From Cytobacillus sp. FSL H8-0458 (GTDB taxonomy: Bacteria; Bacillota; Bacilli; Bacillales; Cytobacillaceae), in NCBI RefSeq assembly GCF_038002165.1, contig NZ_JBBOBR010000001.1, positions 2,170,001 to 2,234,000 of the forward strand: a stretch of 64,000 nucleotides of DNA, in the 5' to 3' direction. Shown here one piece after another: positions 62,218 through 64,000 of this stretch. How positions within the stretch are numbered: the stretch's first letter is position 1; the number at the start of each line of letters is the position of its first letter. Position numbers and translations under genes: made by a program. A model generated the notes under the pieces. The model was not told the DNA's origin and did no database searches. It saw only the letters and a list, made by a program, of their open reading frames with translations.

Positions 62218-62247
62218 TCTCCGTCCCTTCTTCCCTGAATTTTTCTT

Positions 62248-62862
62248 TCATTGGACAAATGCTGTTTGGTCCTCAGCCTGAACGTTTCCCGTTTTAAGAA
62301 ACCCTTTAGACACCAGTGTATAACTCAGATAAGCTGTGATGCTAAAGCAAAACAAAGTTGCTGCCGGAAAATAATAAACAGCCCCGGCTGCCCCGGCAAG
62401 AACTAATAATGTAAGAAGTGTAAAATGCAGGTTTCCAACCGAGAGCAGCAAGGTATTTTTAATGACATCTTTTAAAGATCCACGGTAATGTACTATGACA
62501 GGAAATATGGTTACTGAGGCAAACACATATACGATACTTAACAGGAAGAGAAACGAAAAAAGGACGTATTTAAAGTTCGAATTCAACTGATTTGTTATAA
62601 GGAAATCTGCAATCAGCAAACAGGAAAAGACCAGCCATATGGCACCAATAAGAAAGCTTTGCTTAAAGTTCTCCTTAAAGTGCCGGAAGAAAGCAGATGC
62701 TAGTCTAATATCCTTATGATTCTGCCACTCCCGGACTACTCCAAACATAGCAGTGGTTGCCGGGAAAATGGTCAATACCGGAAGGCAAAACACCAGCCAA
62801 AGCAGATTCAGCAAAAAAGCATTCATGATAAATTCCATTGTTCGATAAAGCTTGCCATCCAT
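62248..62862 (-). CDS. YesL-family (DUF624) membrane protein
   Basis: 204 residues with five or six hydrophobic segments. NLLWLVFCLPVLTIFPATTA near 19 and FFRHFKENFKQSFLIGAIW near 62 are the family's signature. YesL-like proteins accompany polysaccharide utilisation operons in Bacilli, and their role is unknown. It lies between the EIIA and glucuronyl hydrolase genes, all minus-strand. Confidence 0.82.
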   Translation of the reverse strand: MDGKLYRTMEFIMNAFLLNLLWLVFCLPVLTIFPATTAMFGVVREWQNHKDIRLASAFFRHFKENFKQSFLIGAIWLVFSCLLIADFLITNQLNSNFKYVLFSFLFLLSIVYVFASVTIFPVIVHYRGSLKDVIKNTLLLSVGNLHFTLLTLLVLAGAAGAVYYFPAATLFCFSITAYLSYTLVSKGFLKTGNVQAEDQTAFVQ

Positions 62863-62942
62863 ACCATTTTGTCCCCTTTCTTAATTAGAGAGGAAAGGGG
62901 TACGCCAATCAATTGATTGTACGCCCTCCTAGACCCTGTCAC

Positions 62943-64000
62943 CTACCAGTACATTTTCCAATCCTTTACAAGTCGTATTAATGCTTCAAAATAGTAGTAA
63001 TCTCCCCAAATGCAGCTCTCATCCACTCCGCGGCGGCCGCCTTTATAATAGACAGCATGTTTAAGAATTCCATTTGCTTCACTGCCAACCTCAGTCGTAT
63101 AGTTTTCATACAGTGATTTAATCATCAAAAGGGCAGCATTTTCATAGACTTTTTTCTCCTGGTCCAATAATGGCAAATGCTTTGACATTTCCAATAGTCC
63201 GCACACTGCGATAGCTGCTGCAGAGCTGTCACGTTCCTCATCACCCTCTGTAAAAATTAAGTCCCAGTAGCAGATATGATCTTTCGGCAATCGATTTAAA
63301 TAATAGTTTGTCAGATTTTTCGCTAATTCTACTAAGCTCCAATCAGATATGTAGTGATAGCTGAGAGGAAAGCCATAAATGCCCCAGGACTGCCCGCGCG
63401 CCCAGCAGGAGTCATCGGAATAACCCTGTCGTGTATTGCCATACAATGGTTCACCTGTCTCAGGGTCCATATAGTAAGTGTGGAAGGTGGAGGCATCCGG
63501 TCTGACAATATATTGGGCTGCCTGATTTATATGTTTCTCAGCAATATTCCGGTAAGTAGGTTTGCCAGTCACTTCAGAAGCCCAATAAAGCAGTGGCAGG
63601 TTCATGTTGCAGTCAATGATCATCCTGCCGCGTTCACTTGGATCGTTAAGATTTCCCCAGGCCTGTATTATTCCCGCTTCTTCGTAATATCTGGTAATTA
63701 ATAAATCAGCGGCCTTAAGGGCAATTTCCTTTGCCTCCTCATTTCCTGTCAGCTTGTAAGCACTGACACAGCTAAGTGTGTATAGAAAGCCAAGGTCATG
63801 ATGGTCAACCTCAATCCGTTTTTCAAGCCGCTCTCTAAAGCTTTCAATATGCTTTTCAGCTATTTTTCGGTATTTTTCAAGCCCTGTATATTCATAAGCA
63901 AGCCATAGCATGCCGGTCCAAAAGCTTGTCGTCCATTCCACATTTTCAATCGGCTTATAGACAAGATTTACACTGCTGGAATCAGGGAATTTATCTGTGA
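62943..64000 (-). CDS. unsaturated glucuronyl hydrolase (GH88), C-terminal part, cut by window end
   Basis: At least 352 residues up to the edge. The frame is open past 64000 with no stop; GTG at 63941 is an internal codon, not the start. EWTTSFWTGMLWLAYEYTG is the usual opening after a short N-terminal stretch; the two catalytic aspartates are in DHHDLGFLYTLS and MIIDCNMNLPLLYW; CWARGQSWGIYGFPLSYHY and CIWGDYYYFEALIRL close the barrel. It removes the unsaturated uronic acid from oligosaccharides made by the lyase, giving the substrate of KduI. The visible part has no signal peptide, but the true N-terminus is missing. Confidence 0.92.
   Translation of the reverse strand, partial: TDKFPDSSSVNLVYKPIENVEWTTSFWTGMLWLAYEYTGLEKYRKIAEKHIESFRERLEKRIEVDHHDLGFLYTLSCVSAYKLTGNEEAKEIALKAADLLITRYYEEAGIIQAWGNLNDPSERGRMIIDCNMNLPLLYWASEVTGKPTYRNIAEKHINQAAQYIVRPDASTFHTYYMDPETGEPLYGNTRQGYSDDSCWARGQSWGIYGFPLSYHYISDWSLVELAKNLTNYYLNRLPKDHICYWDLIFTEGDEERDSSAAAIAVCGLLEMSKHLPLLDQEKKVYENAALLMIKSLYENYTTEVGSEANGILKHAVYYKGGRRGVDESCIWGDYYYFEALIRLVKDWKMYW

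Noticed and set aside
63941-63941. GTG at 63939-63941 as start of the glucuronyl hydrolase
   Set aside because: The frame continues open to 64000 with a typical N-terminal family sequence before the EWTTSFW motif. The gene is cut by the window, not complete.

Overview
The window reads as chromosomal DNA of a low-GC, endospore-forming Bacillaceae (Mesobacillus/Cytobacillus/Bacillus infantis-like). Evidence: strong AGGAGG-type ribosome binding sites, frequent GTG/TTG starts, sporulation-linked genes (yyaC, the glcU-gdh pair), an LtaS-type enzyme, a Vpr-like subtilase and an OpuF-type osmoprotectant transporter. No tRNA, rRNA, CRISPR array, prophage or intact insertion sequence was seen. Most genes lie on the minus strand.

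Layout. 1-6.4 kb: 5' part of an LtaS-type gene, a decayed serine-hydrolase pseudogene, a YocA-like lysozyme, a translationally coupled three-gene operon for C3 hydroxy/oxo-acid metabolism (metallo-hydrolase, hydroxypyruvate isomerase-like, 3-hydroxyisobutyrate-dehydrogenase-like), and a von Willebrand A lipoprotein gene interrupted by two in-frame TAA codons. 6.4-21 kb: the most unusual region, a catabolic locus with RidA-like protein, two plant-type ferredoxins, a heme-oxygenase-like diiron (TenA/PqqC/CADD-fold) protein, aldehyde dehydrogenase, HbpS/GlcG protein, paired half-size ChrA proteins, a creatininase-family amidohydrolase, two permeases, an aspartate-dehydrogenase-like enzyme, a ProC-like dehydrogenase, an orphan 111-residue protein and two paralogous FCD-type GntR regulators with the same recognition region. 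Eleven intergenic copies of a GTATAC-centred palindrome (best form TTGGTATACAA) sit before these transcription units and suggest one regulon. The substrate is unknown.

21-31 kb: YyaC, M14 carboxypeptidase, EamA exporter, broken acetamidase/formamidase, an RRNPP-like XRE/TPR regulator and a 1394-residue Vpr-like subtilase with a C-terminal dockerin-like module. 31.1-31.9 kb is intergenic and holds an array of about eight 52-bp repeats, each with a short hairpin showing some paired changes between copies. 32-35.5 kb: esterase and Baeyer-Villiger monooxygenase, divergent from a GAF-LuxR regulator (ketone to ester to acid plus alcohol). 35.5-51.4 kb: cysteine desulfidase-like protein, beta-propeller protein, OpuFA-OpuFB, malic enzyme with a divergent LysR regulator, PuuD-like hydrolase, catalase, glucose dehydrogenase with GlcU, SstT and a VOC protein.

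51.5-64 kb: after an Rrf2 remnant comes a sulfated-polysaccharide (glycosaminoglycan-type) utilisation locus: HutC-type GntR regulator, TauE/SafE permease, radical-SAM sulfatase maturase, Cys-type sulfatase, KduD, KduI, KdgK, KdgA, heparinase II/III-like lyase, mannose-family PTS EIIA, YesL-like protein and an unsaturated glucuronyl hydrolase truncated by the window edge. None of the lyase, sulfatase and glycosidase (as far as visible) has a signal peptide, so import of oligosaccharides by a PTS followed by cytosolic lysis, desulfation and the KDG pathway to pyruvate and glyceraldehyde 3-phosphate is the likely scheme; the PTS membrane subunits are expected beyond base 64000.
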